53,596 nt of DNA from Candidatus Wirthbacteria bacterium CG2_30_54_11 (GTDB lineage: Bacteria > Patescibacteriota > CG2-30-54-11). Below the pieces are notes generated by a model. It ran no database searches and was not told the origin of the DNA. It was given only the letters and a program-made list of their open reading frames with translations. Within the stretch, counting starts at the first letter, position 1. Each line of letters starts with the position of its first letter. The DNA lies in NCBI GenBank assembly GCA_001873755.1, contig MNZT01000052.1, forward strand, positions 1-53,596, given 5' to 3'. Shown piece by piece: positions 33,611 through 41,761 of the stretch. The position numbers and the translations under genes were made by a program.

Positions 33611-33994
33611 ATGAAAGAGACCATAACCACCCGCGAAAGAACCAATACGGATAAAGTCGCCCCGGCTCCCCGGGAAGCAACCGGCTCGCAGACCATCGAA
33701 TATGTTGTATATTTCCTCTTCGGGATCCTGGACATATTCCTGGGTTTCCGTCTGCTACTCAAACTGATGGGTGCCAGCACCTCCAGCGGTTTCGTGAATG
33801 CGGTGTACGGTTTTACCAGAGGCTTCATTCTGCCCTTTGAGGGAATATTCCGTACAGGAAGAACCGGAGGGATAGAAACCGCCGCTGTTTTTGAACCGGC
33901 CACCCTCATCGCCCTCATCGTGTACGGTGCCGCGGCCTGGGGAATCGTACAACTGGTACGGATAGTTTCCGGCCAGCGCCAGGAATCCGACTAG
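33611..33994 (+). CDS. YggT-like integral membrane protein
   Basis: 127 residues. After a charged N-terminus (KETITTRERTNTDKVAP) come helix 1 (IEYVVYFLFGILDIFLGFRL), a loop with FVNAVYGFTRGFILPFEGIF and helix 2 (TLIALIVYGAAAWGIVQLV), the general layout of YggT-family proteins. AAAGGA precedes ATG 33611. Function uncertain; neighbours are also small membrane proteins. A terminator follows at 34033-34070. Confidence 0.78.
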   Translation: MKETITTRERTNTDKVAPAPREATGSQTIEYVVYFLFGILDIFLGFRLLLKLMGASTSSGFVNAVYGFTRGFILPFEGIFRTGRTGGIETAAVFEPATLIALIVYGAAAWGIVQLVRIVSGQRQESD

Positions 33995-34032
33995 CTCGAC
34001 CTGCTCTTCGCCTGAAATACGAAAACCAAGAC

Positions 34033-34070
34033 AAAAATCGGATCCCGTTCACCCGGACGATCCGATTTTT
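34033..34070 (+). terminator. Terminator of the small membrane protein operon
   Basis: Perfect 12-bp stem AAAAATCGGATC (34033-34044) with GATCCGATTTTT (34059-34070), ending in five T, 39 bases after the YggT-like stop. Confidence 0.88.
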
Positions 34071-34110
34071 GAAATACATAATTTAACAAACTGACCAAAG
34101 GAAACAAACA

Positions 34111-34458
34111 ATGGACACCAACAAACTCATAACCCCGGACGAAGTAAAAAAGGTTGGTGCAGAACTGGGCATCTCCTGGGAAGTGATCGACCCGGAAGAA
34201 TTCCGGAGAGGAATAGACAAGGAGCTCACCGACAGCCTGGCTATGGTACAGGAAGAAAACACTGTCCAGAATCTGCTGGCGGCTGCACAGACCGTGCACT
34301 CCCACCTCACTGATGACCCGGACTACTATCTGCGCCAGAGAGATATGGAAGATCTGACAAAATACTTCTGGGATATCGACCTGAAAAGTGAACACGGTAT
34401 CTTCAAAAGTCTCCGGTTCGCCGGAGAAGGACGAAAACCAGTACGATCAGCCCCTTAA
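34111..34458 (+). CDS. DUF5661-like protein
   Basis: 115 residues, acidic, cytoplasmic. GAELGISWEVIDPEEFRRGI and the DPDYYLRQRDMEDL segment match the pattern of DUF5661 proteins (the LGI-W-x-ID-x-F opening and the PDYY-x-R-x-ME end). Function unknown. AAAGGAAAC lies before ATG 34111. The next gene begins 60 bases downstream. Confidence 0.72.
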   Translation: MDTNKLITPDEVKKVGAELGISWEVIDPEEFRRGIDKELTDSLAMVQEENTVQNLLAAAQTVHSHLTDDPDYYLRQRDMEDLTKYFWDIDLKSEHGIFKSLRFAGEGRKPVRSAP

Positions 34459-34518
34459 ACTGGAGGATGTGTATGCACCACGACCGAGACAAATCTATTT
34501 CATCTAAAGGAAAAATCC

Positions 34519-34767
34519 ATGAATACCCAGGTCATGACCAGGGACGAATACAAATACAGCATCGCCGTCCTGTACTCTGTCGAGGACCAACTCATATCGG
34601 CCCGCTGCAATCTCAAAAAAATCATGAGCCGCTTTGAGGTGGAGGAGACGGCCAACAAGCTGTATATCGACACCATCAACGCGCTTATCCTCAATCTGCC
34701 GGGTATCAGGGAGCAGCTGCACAAAATGCCTCTGCTCGATGAAAAAAGAGATCAACTGTCTGCCTGA
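34519..34767 (+). CDS. Hypothetical helical protein (82 aa)
   Basis: 82 residues, helical (SIAVLYSVEDQLISARCNLK, VEETANKLYIDTINALILNL), no membrane segment. Family not recognised. AAAGGAAAAATCC precedes ATG 34519, a good ribosome site. Likely in the same transcript as the DUF5661-like gene. Confidence 0.68.
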   Translation: MNTQVMTRDEYKYSIAVLYSVEDQLISARCNLKKIMSRFEVEETANKLYIDTINALILNLPGIREQLHKMPLLDEKRDQLSA

Positions 34768-34939
34768 TCAAGGCAGACTTACTGTTTAATTGCTGTTCCC
34801 CGGTGCCGACATCTCCGTCAACAGGTCCAGATGCCGGCGTTCCTCAATTGCGACCTGCATCGTGCAGGCATCTTTTCAAAGCATTCATTTTGCCTTATCC
34901 TGTAGAGGATCTTATTACCCATTATCAAAGGTCCTCGCC

Positions 34940-35701
34940 ATGGCCACGTTCCTGAAGAACCGTCGATATGTCCTGGCCGGCCTCGTCCTCCTGCTTGCCG
35001 CCTCTCTGGCTCTCAAATGGTATGTGGTACAGAACCAGAACACAGACAGCAACAAAGACGCGTCAACCTCAACCGGAACCACCTCAGACAAGGCCCCCCC
35101 GCTCTCCACCCCGCTGTCCGGCAACGCCATCCCCTCCGCAACGACAGCCGCCTCCGATACGGCCCCTGCCGACCGGGGAGACCTGACCCCGCTCCTGCTC
35201 CACATCGGGGAAACGGACCTGACATTCGAGGGATACCCATACGTGAGCAAAAATGCCACCCCAAACCTTTTTCATCTGGTGTTCATCAGCCCATACCTCA
35301 CATCGCCTGATTTTGAATATGGCTATACGGACCCTGCCGCTGATTGGGTCGGCACCTACGCGCTGTCCCGGACAGACAATTTCGTCTACATCCCCATCGG
35401 TCGTACCTCGACCGACCAACCCATCATGCAGACCATGCGCCTGCTGACCGAGACCGCTCTGGCGGAAAAGGTAACGGGATGCTCGACCTCCGCGATCACG
35501 ATCGAGGAAATGTCCGCCACCCGCTACGACTGCAGCAGCGCCACCGGGACCAACCGGAACAACAGCGCGGCCTGTTCGCTCCCCGTGGGCAGCGATTTTC
35601 TGTTCTACGAACAGCATTCTGCGGACAGCACCGTGACCGGAGACATGTGCGCGGTCCTCCGGTCCAACGCTATCACGAGTGTCACCAAAACCGCCCCCTA
35701 G
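34940..35701 (+). CDS. Membrane-anchored hypothetical protein
   Basis: 253 residues. RRYVLAGLVLLLAASLALKW forms an N-terminal signal anchor, followed by a Ser/Thr/Pro linker (about 35-85) and a beta-rich extracytoplasmic domain of about 170 residues with five Cys (CSTS, DCSS, ACSL and others). Family not recognised. ATG 34940 chosen because AAAGG lies nine bases upstream; an upstream in-frame ATG at 34790 would put a non-coding-like stretch in front of the anchor. Confidence 0.8.
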   Translation: MATFLKNRRYVLAGLVLLLAASLALKWYVVQNQNTDSNKDASTSTGTTSDKAPPLSTPLSGNAIPSATTAASDTAPADRGDLTPLLLHIGETDLTFEGYPYVSKNATPNLFHLVFISPYLTSPDFEYGYTDPAADWVGTYALSRTDNFVYIPIGRTSTDQPIMQTMRLLTETALAEKVTGCSTSAITIEEMSATRYDCSSATGTNRNNSAACSLPVGSDFLFYEQHSADSTVTGDMCAVLRSNAITSVTKTAP

Positions 35702-35707
35702 ATCAGC

Positions 35708-35737
35708 AAAAAGACCACCCGAGAAGGTGGTCTTTTT
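35708..35737. terminator. Bidirectional terminator between convergent genes
   Basis: Stem AAAAAGACCACC (35708-35719) with GGTGGTCTTTTT (35726-35737), 6-base loop, T runs on both strands. It lies between the plus gene ending 35701 and the minus permease ending 35759. Confidence 0.9.
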
Positions 35738-35758
35738 TTGACGGTCAACTCCAAAAAG

Positions 35759-38700
35759 CTACTCCAGATGCCGTATGGCATCAGCCGGAGAAATCCTCCC
35801 GGCCTGACGGGCAGGGTAGATGCTGGCCAATAGAGAAAGAAAGAAGCTCAAGCCGGTGATGCCGGCCAGTTCCAGGGCCGGAACGGAGAAACCGATCCCG
35901 GCTCCGTTCGCAGACAGCTGCTGCTGGAACATGGTATAGGCCGTGGTGATCCCCATCACCGTTCCGATCACGATTCCGATAGCGGCGATGACCCCGGTCT
36001 CCAGGATTATACTGAGGACCACGTCTCGCCGCTGAAACCCGATGGCCCGGACGATACCGATCTGATGCCGGCGCTCGTGGACCGAACGGATCATCACGAC
36101 GCCAAGTCCTGAAATGCCGATGATCAATCCGACGCCCAGGTAGGCCTGCATGAGCGCAAAGAACATGTTCATGAAATCCAGCTGGCTCTTCAGTTGCGCC
36201 TGCAGGTCGATGATGTCGGCGCCATATTTCGTCAGCGCCCGCTCGAGCCGGCGACTGACCTCCTGTATGTCGCGTCCTTCTGCCACCTCGAGCCGATACG
36301 CCCCCTGCACGGTATAGCGCGAAATACCCAGACTCTCTTCCAGACCGCTGGCCGAAGTATAACTTTCGCCGGTGTCGCTCGTGCCGATGACCCGCCGGAC
36401 GGTACAGTTTTCCGGGATGTCCGCATCACACAGTTTCACTTCACTGCCCAGGACCACCGGATAGGCAGGCTCCTGATCGTCAGGATCGCTGAGCCAGCCG
36501 AGAATTATGGTGTCCGGTTCGGTCAGAAGCAGCTTCCAGGTCTCAACGGCAGACATATCCTGATCGAGGCGCTCCTTGAGCGGCAGCGCCCGGACCGAGG
36601 ACAGATTGTCCTCGTCCATCATGGCCACCGGCACGAACACCGGAGGGGCATCCGCTGCGGCCTGATCCGGCATGGTAAGCAGCTTGGACCGTTCCACTTC
36701 GATTCGGGAAAGGTCATCGAAGAGGGACGGATCTGCCCCGTTGAGCGCCGCTTCTAGATCAAAAGCTGGATTGGACATACGGAACTGTATTCTGAGGTCA
36801 TATCCCTGGAGGTACTGTTCACGCATGTGGGTGAACCCGGTCCTCTGCAGGTGTTTCATCACCGCGATGAGGGTGACCGAAAAGATCACGATCGCATACA
36901 TGAAGATGGTCAGTCCGGTTCGGAGGCGCGAGCTGAGCGGATACGACACCGCCATTTTCAAAAGCGCTCCCAGCCGGGGCCTCCATGCGGTCAGGAGGCG
37001 GACCGGTCCGATGATGAGCCGGTCGAAATAAACAACCAGCACAACAGCCGCCGTGAGCAGGAGCAATCCTGCCGAGATAAAAGCAATCGGATCATCATAG
37101 AAGCCCGGGATGATCTTCCCCGCGCAGAGCGCATAGACACCGACCGACAGGGACGAGATGGTCATGACCCATTTTTCAGAAAACAGCACCCGGAACATGA
37201 AAGCTCCCCCGGCTGCCACCACGCAGGGACCCAGGAGGTAGAGCGGGGCGCGGCCGGAGCTGAAAACAGAACCCAGAGAGGTCAGGAGCATGCCCAGCAG
37301 GATGGTCATTCCTCCGGCGATAAAACCTGCCCGGCTCCTCTTCTTTCCGTGGGAGGGCGGGATATCACGCAGCGCCGAGACGATGTTCATACTGCTGATC
37401 CGCAGACTGGTAAACAGTACGGTGACGCAGGCGATAGAAAAACCAAGAAGGACGGAAAGCAGGAAATGCTGCCAGGACAGATCGAAACTGAGGAAGAAGG
37501 TCGAAGGCAGGGACAATTTTCCGGCCAGTTTTTGCCCGAGCGTGATAGCACCCCAGGCCGCCCCGGCCCCCGCCACCGCGCCCACGATCGACGAAGCAAA
37601 GGAATACAACATCCCTTCCATGAGGAACATGCCGGCGACAGCGCTTTTCCTGAATCCCATGGCACGCATGAGCCCGATCTCTGATTTCCGCTCTTCCCCG
37701 AGCAGGGTGAAAATGTTGACGATAAGCACGATACCGGCCACTATACTGAATCCGCTGAGGATGAGGAACAGGGCGGTGAAGGCCTGACCGATGAGATCGG
37801 CACTGGCTTTTCCCTCTTCTTTGACCGCCCGGACGGAAAAAACTATCTCGGAAGACTCGGGATGCTGCTCCTGATAGGAGATCACATACTGCTTGAGTAG
37901 CCCCTTGGCCTCCTCCGATTTCAGCACCCCACGATGCCTATCCCCGACATTAGACACCATGACCATGTTGATGGGATTGGGCGGCAGCTCCCGAATGAGC
38001 TGCCGGAAGGTGTCCATCTCTTTATTGAAGAATGAATTTTTGGTCAAAAACGAGAGGTAGTTGTTGGACAGAAAATCCAGGGTACCTTCGAACGCATTCA
38101 GGATCTCGTAGACGCTGTCCAGATTCAGGAGGATGGTGTACCCCTGCATATGAATGGTCGGAAAATCCCGCCGGGCAATAATCTTTTTGACCGTGAAGGT
38201 CTTGTCCACGCCCCAAAGATACAGTTTGAGCTGGCTTCCTTCGGAGAGATTGAGCGCTTTGGCCAGTTCATCGGAAACGATGCATTCCTTCAGACTGAAA
38301 TCCGGGACTGATGGCTGTCTGGTAAAGGTCCTGAAGTCGTCTATTCTCGTCCCGATGATGGTCACGCTCGGTTCGGATGAGAGCACTTCGCCGGAGGAAC
38401 CGTCGAGGTGCTCAGCTGCCATATACCCCAGAAGTGCAGGCATATAGGCTTCCACGATATCGTCTTTCTGCTCCCGCAGGTACGCGACGACCGATTCCGG
38501 GAAAAAAACACTTTTCACGCTCTGGATGGAAAAAAAGTCTGTCTGATCCGAAGCGGCCTGGGTGACTACGACTTCATCAAGTTCGCCGAGCTGATCCAGT
38601 ATCGTCTTGTAGAGAGAGTCTTTCAGCGTATCCCCGATAGCGAGCGACGATGACAGCAGCGCGGTCCCGACCATGGTGCCGATGAGGATGAGAACAGCCG

Positions 38701-38821
38701 TGGCCCGTCTGCGGGCAATGGCGCGCACAGCCATACGGACGAGCAGCGGAAGCCGGATAGCGCGATAGGCGAACCAGCCGAGAAATAAGCTAACAATGAT
38801 CAAAGCTATGATCAGGACCAT
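35759..38821 (-). CDS. Large FtsX-type ABC transporter permease (two FtsX domains)
   Basis: 1020 residues. N-terminal helix, large external domain (about 50-330), first FtsX domain (VAGIVLIVNIFTLLGEERKS, EIGLMRAMGFRKSAVAGMFL), a central membrane block, a second external domain (about 660-870) and a second FtsX domain (VHERRHQIGIVRAIGFQRRD) ending ARQAGRISPADAIRHLE. Ten membrane helices in the duplicated-FtsX layout seen in export systems for lipids, lipoproteins or toxins. It follows the ATPase gene by 23 bases. Substrate unknown. Distinct from the shorter MacB-like permease at 13195-14991. Confidence 0.92.
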   Translation of the reverse strand: MVLIIALIIVSLFLGWFAYRAIRLPLLVRMAVRAIARRRATAVLILIGTMVGTALLSSSLAIGDTLKDSLYKTILDQLGELDEVVVTQAASDQTDFFSIQSVKSVFFPESVVAYLREQKDDIVEAYMPALLGYMAAEHLDGSSGEVLSSEPSVTIIGTRIDDFRTFTRQPSVPDFSLKECIVSDELAKALNLSEGSQLKLYLWGVDKTFTVKKIIARRDFPTIHMQGYTILLNLDSVYEILNAFEGTLDFLSNNYLSFLTKNSFFNKEMDTFRQLIRELPPNPINMVMVSNVGDRHRGVLKSEEAKGLLKQYVISYQEQHPESSEIVFSVRAVKEEGKASADLIGQAFTALFLILSGFSIVAGIVLIVNIFTLLGEERKSEIGLMRAMGFRKSAVAGMFLMEGMLYSFASSIVGAVAGAGAAWGAITLGQKLAGKLSLPSTFFLSFDLSWQHFLLSVLLGFSIACVTVLFTSLRISSMNIVSALRDIPPSHGKKRSRAGFIAGGMTILLGMLLTSLGSVFSSGRAPLYLLGPCVVAAGGAFMFRVLFSEKWVMTISSLSVGVYALCAGKIIPGFYDDPIAFISAGLLLLTAAVVLVVYFDRLIIGPVRLLTAWRPRLGALLKMAVSYPLSSRLRTGLTIFMYAIVIFSVTLIAVMKHLQRTGFTHMREQYLQGYDLRIQFRMSNPAFDLEAALNGADPSLFDDLSRIEVERSKLLTMPDQAAADAPPVFVPVAMMDEDNLSSVRALPLKERLDQDMSAVETWKLLLTEPDTIILGWLSDPDDQEPAYPVVLGSEVKLCDADIPENCTVRRVIGTSDTGESYTSASGLEESLGISRYTVQGAYRLEVAEGRDIQEVSRRLERALTKYGADIIDLQAQLKSQLDFMNMFFALMQAYLGVGLIIGISGLGVVMIRSVHERRHQIGIVRAIGFQRRDVVLSIILETGVIAAIGIVIGTVMGITTAYTMFQQQLSANGAGIGFSVPALELAGITGLSFFLSLLASIYPARQAGRISPADAIRHLE

Positions 38822-38844
38822 ACAAACCTGTAAAGGTCAGAAAA

Positions 38845-39525
38845 TTAGGAGGTGATCTGTCCGCCCTGCATGCGGACGATCCGGTGCGCACGGTCACCGA
38901 GCACCGCGTTATGGGTCACCATGACGATGGTCTGTTTTTCTCTACGGTTGATCTCAGAGAACCGGTCCATGACTGCGAGAGCGGACGGCTCGTCCAGATC
39001 GCCGGTAGGCTCATCAGCCCAGAGGATAACGGGGTCATTGGCAAGAGCGCGGGCAATGGCCGTCCGCTGCCTCTGACCGCCGCTCATCTGCGAAGGCATG
39101 TGATTGACTCGATCTTCCAGCCCGACGGCCGACAAAAGCGACAAGGCTTTTTCCCGTGCCTGTTTGGCTGTTCTTCCCAAAAAAAGCAACGGGAGTTCGA
39201 CATTTTCCAGCGCAGTGAGCACCGGAATCAGGTTATTGTACTGGAAGACAAAACCCATGGTCCGGGCCCGGAGGTCCGTCCTTGGTTTATCTTTCAGGCT
39301 GTGCAGGTCGGTCCCGTCGATCCTGACGGTACCGCAGTCGATATCGTCGAGGCCGGACAGGCAGTTGAGCAGGGTCGTTTTCCCGCAGCCCGAAGGACCC
39401 ATGACCGCCACTATTTCGCCTTTCGATACGGCAAAGGAAACCTTCTTCAGCGCTTCGATTGTGGTATCTCCGACCAGGTAGCTCTTCCGCACATCGGTCG
39501 CTTCGATCGCACAGGGAGCTGTCAT
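38845..39525 (-). CDS. ABC transporter ATP-binding protein of the FtsX exporter
   Basis: 226 residues. Walker A GPSGCGKTT, Q-loop FQYNNLIPV, signature MSGGQRQRTAIARAL, Walker B VILWADEPTGDLDE, H-loop VTHNA: complete LolD/MacB-class ATPase. ATG at 39525 with AAGGTG seven bases upstream was preferred; 39564 is also in frame. Starts an operon with the 1020-residue permease. Confidence 0.95.
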   Translation of the reverse strand: MTAPCAIEATDVRKSYLVGDTTIEALKKVSFAVSKGEIVAVMGPSGCGKTTLLNCLSGLDDIDCGTVRIDGTDLHSLKDKPRTDLRARTMGFVFQYNNLIPVLTALENVELPLLFLGRTAKQAREKALSLLSAVGLEDRVNHMPSQMSGGQRQRTAIARALANDPVILWADEPTGDLDEPSALAVMDRFSEINRREKQTIVMVTHNAVLGDRAHRIVRMQGGQITS

Positions 39526-39607
39526 TTCAGTCACCTTCTTTAGCCTGAATAACGGCGGTATCATATCATATGATGCTAAATGCGGAATATACGTTGCAGG
39601 TTCGCGA

Positions 39608-39668
39608 GTTAACGGGTTAACGAGTTTTTCCGGGAACCCGCAACTCGTGAACTCGTTAACCCGTTAAC
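39608..39668. repeat. 61-bp inverted repeat between the ABC operon and recA
   Basis: Arms of 19 bp (GTTAACGGGTTAACGAGTT, 39608-39626 and its complement 39650-39668) with a 23-base loop. Each arm also holds two GTTAAC sites. It lies upstream of both divergent transcripts and right next to the recA palindrome; it may be a structural or mobile repeat rather than a terminator. Confidence 0.75.
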
Positions 39669-39675
39669 GCATTTC

Positions 39676-39691
39676 TTGTACCACAGTACAA
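39676..39691 (+). promoter_or_regulatory. Candidate SOS-box palindrome before recA
   Basis: TTGTAC-CACA-GTACAA, a perfect 6-bp palindrome with 4-base spacer, followed by AGACA; 50 bases upstream of the recA -35 box and about 160 bases before the start. The GTAC-N4-GTAC core resembles LexA boxes described in cyanobacteria. Confidence 0.62.
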
Positions 39692-39740
39692 AGACATCGC
39701 TGATCACTGGTTGTATGATGCGAACGGTCGACAAGATACC

Positions 39741-39769
39741 TTGTAATGCAGGGTTTTCCTTTGTATACT
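39741..39769 (+). promoter_or_regulatory. recA promoter
   Basis: TTGTAA (39741-39746), 17 bases, TATACT (39764-39769) with a TG extended -10. Predicted start near 39777, about 75 bases before the recA ATG. Confidence 0.7.
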
Positions 39770-39850
39770 GTTCTCGTTCGATAAAATCATACCAAAACAC
39801 AGCCCCTGCCTGTGTTTTTTGTGTACTTACAGCCATTTAGGAGGTGCCAG

Positions 39851-41032
39851 ATGACAGATCCCAACAAACAGAAAGCTCTCGAACTCGCCATGATCCAGAT
39901 CGAAAAAACTTTCGGCAAAGGCTCGATCATGAAACTCGGGGACAAGGAAAAACAGGAAGTCGATATCATCTCGACCGGCTCCATCGCACTCGACATCGCA
40001 CTCGGCGTCGGCGGCGTTCCCCGGGGCCGGATCACGGAAATCTATGGACCAGAATCTTCCGGCAAGACCACCCTGTGCTCCCATATCATCGCCGAAGCCC
40101 AGAAAAAAGGCGGCACTGTCGCTTTTGTCGATGCTGAGCATGCGTTTGATCCTGTCTACGCCCAGCATATCGGCGTCGATGTCGACAATCTCCTCATCTC
40201 CCAGCCGGATACCGGCGAACAGGCGCTCGAGATCGTCGAGACCCTGGTCCGCAGCGGTGCCGTGGATGTCGTGGTCGTTGATTCCGTCGCGGCCCTGACC
40301 CCCAGAGCCGAGATCGAAGGCGAAATGGGAGACAGCCACATGGGCCTCCATGCCCGCCTCATGAGCCAGGCTCTGCGCAAGCTCGCCGGCGTCGTGTCCA
40401 AGACCAACACCGCTCTCATCTTCACCAATCAGATCCGCATGAAGATCGGCGTCATGTTCGGCAACCCGGAGACCACCACCGGCGGCCAGGCGCTCAAGTT
40501 CTACGCCTCCATCCGCATCGACATCCGCCGCAAAGAAGCCATCAAGAAGGGCGATGAAGTCATGGGCAATCACGTCCTCGCCCGGGTAGTGAAGAACAAG
40601 GTCGCCGCCCCCTTCCGCAGCGCCGAATTCGATATCATGTACAACGAAGGTATCTCGTACGAAGGTGGCCTCATCGATGTCGGCACCGAAGTCGATGTGG
40701 TAGAGAAGAGCGGCAGCTGGTATAGCTTCGAGGGCGAACGCATCGGCCAGGGCAAGGAAGCCGCCAAGGAATTCCTCCGTGCCAATCCTGAAATCTCCAA
40801 GAAGATCGATGCCCGTCTGCGCGTCAAAGCAGAAGATCTCACCCTGACCCAGGTAGCCGGGCACGAGACGGAAGAATCAGAAGACAATGAAGCCGCAGAA
40901 GCCCCGGTTCCGACCGTCTCCTCCGTCTCCACCAAGTCAGCGGAATTCAAACCCGCCGCACCGGCAGCCGCCTCCAAGAAGGAAGAAGCTTCCCGTTCTT
41001 CCTCCACGATGCCCGGCGACGATATCTTCTAG
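39851..41032 (+). CDS. recA: Recombinase RecA
   Basis: 393 residues. Walker A GPESSGKTT, Walker B region VDVVVVDSVAALTP, L1 and L2 loops (EGEMGDSHMG, FTNQIRMKIGVMFGNPETTTGG) and the KAGAWY-like KSGSWYSFEG are all intact. Catalyses strand exchange and triggers LexA self-cleavage where LexA is present. The C-terminal 40 residues are a Ser/Ala/Pro/Lys-rich tail ending DDIF. ATG 39851 has a strong GGAGG. Followed by a terminator and then recX. Confidence 0.99.
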   Translation: MTDPNKQKALELAMIQIEKTFGKGSIMKLGDKEKQEVDIISTGSIALDIALGVGGVPRGRITEIYGPESSGKTTLCSHIIAEAQKKGGTVAFVDAEHAFDPVYAQHIGVDVDNLLISQPDTGEQALEIVETLVRSGAVDVVVVDSVAALTPRAEIEGEMGDSHMGLHARLMSQALRKLAGVVSKTNTALIFTNQIRMKIGVMFGNPETTTGGQALKFYASIRIDIRRKEAIKKGDEVMGNHVLARVVKNKVAAPFRSAEFDIMYNEGISYEGGLIDVGTEVDVVEKSGSWYSFEGERIGQGKEAAKEFLRANPEISKKIDARLRVKAEDLTLTQVAGHETEESEDNEAAEAPVPTVSSVSTKSAEFKPAAPAAASKKEEASRSSSTMPGDDIF

Positions 41033-41064
41033 TTTGTCAGCCCTGACACAAAAGAGTTTAATAG

Positions 41065-41093
41065 ACACGGGCGCCCGTCGCGCCCGTGTTTTT
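41065..41093 (+). terminator. Terminator between recA and recX
   Basis: Perfect 10-bp stem ACACGGGCGC (41065-41074) with 41080-41089, 5-base loop, then TTTTT. It ends 16 bases before the recX start, so recX is probably expressed at a lower level by readthrough. Confidence 0.82.
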
Positions 41094-41109
41094 GATACGG
41101 GGAGGATCC

Positions 41110-41625
41110 ATGAACGACCAGTTTTCTGCCTGGATAGACAGCTACGCCTATCAGCTGCTTGCCCGCCGCGACTATGCGGTAAAAGAGCTGCGGGAAAAGA
41201 TCATCCGGGCCGCAGAAAAAAAGTTCGAAGCGCTGGACGAAGCTCACGAGGACGAGGTTCGGCAACTAATCGAGACGCTCGAGCAGCGCGGGCACCTCGA
41301 CGAAGACCGCTTCATCCGCGCCTGGATAGCGAACCGCATTGCCTATAAACCCAGAAGCCGGTATATGCTTCTTCAGGAACTGCGCCTGCACGGAGCAGAC
41401 CTGGACCTGGCCGAAAGGATCCTAAAAGAAGAGGTCCCCCCGGCAGTGGAAAAGAAGATGGCTGCCTCCTTGGCCGGGAAGAAAGGGCGAACCCAGAAAG
41501 ACCCCCAAAAAATCATAGCCTATCTTTCTTCCAAAGGATTTTCCTACGAAACCATACGAAGCGTTTTAGGAAACCAGGACAGCGAAAAGGCCAGACAAAA
41601 ATCCCCCTTGGTCCCCCTTTCCTAA
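41110..41625 (+). CDS. recX: Regulatory protein RecX
   Basis: 171 residues. Three-helix repeats of the family: AYQLLARRDYAVKELREKI, HLDEDRFIRAWIANR..RSRYMLLQELRLHGAD and KIIAYLSSKGFSYETIRSVL. RecX limits RecA filament growth. ATG 41110 has GGGGAGG upstream. The last codons (KSPLVPLS) are provided by a CCCCCTTT repeat (41599-41636), suggesting that the C-terminus was changed by insertion of that repeat. Confidence 0.9.
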   Translation: MNDQFSAWIDSYAYQLLARRDYAVKELREKIIRAAEKKFEALDEAHEDEVRQLIETLEQRGHLDEDRFIRAWIANRIAYKPRSRYMLLQELRLHGADLDLAERILKEEVPPAVEKKMAASLAGKKGRTQKDPQKIIAYLSSKGFSYETIRSVLGNQDSEKARQKSPLVPLS

Positions 41626-41636
41626 AGGGGGAAAAT
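41599..41636. repeat. C5T-type palindromic intergenic repeat overlapping the recX end
   Basis: ATCCCCCTTGGTCCCCCTTT followed by CCTAAAGGGGGAAAA: stem CCCCCTTT/AAAGGGGG (41613-41620, 41624-41631) with a preceding second CCCCCTT. This motif type recurs between genes in many bacterial genomes. It may also act as a terminator. Confidence 0.65.
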
Positions 41637-41685
41637 GCCATCAAGGATAAACAAGGCCAATTAAGATTTTTCGCTCTCAAGAGGC

Positions 41686-41714
41686 TTGCAGATGAACCCG
41701 TTTTTGTGTAGGAT
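41686..41714 (+). promoter_or_regulatory. dnaA promoter
   Basis: TTGCAG (41686-41691), 17 bases, TAGGAT (41709-41714). Predicted start near 41722, downstream of the ATG at 41717, which argues for the dnaA start at 41762. Confidence 0.5.
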
Positions 41715-41733
41715 ACATGAGCCTAATCGTATG

Positions 41734-41742
41734 TTATCCACA
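41734..41742 (+). promoter_or_regulatory. Perfect DnaA box upstream of dnaA
   Basis: TTATCCACA, the consensus DnaA box, lies 20 bases before the chosen dnaA start and just after the predicted transcription start: a classic autorepression position. Confidence 0.8.
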
Positions 41743-41761
41743 AGACAGAAAAATCCTTTCT

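Noticed and set aside
39827..40864. A 345-codon minus ORF opposite recA
   Set aside because: Antisense shadow of recA; no start signal or family.
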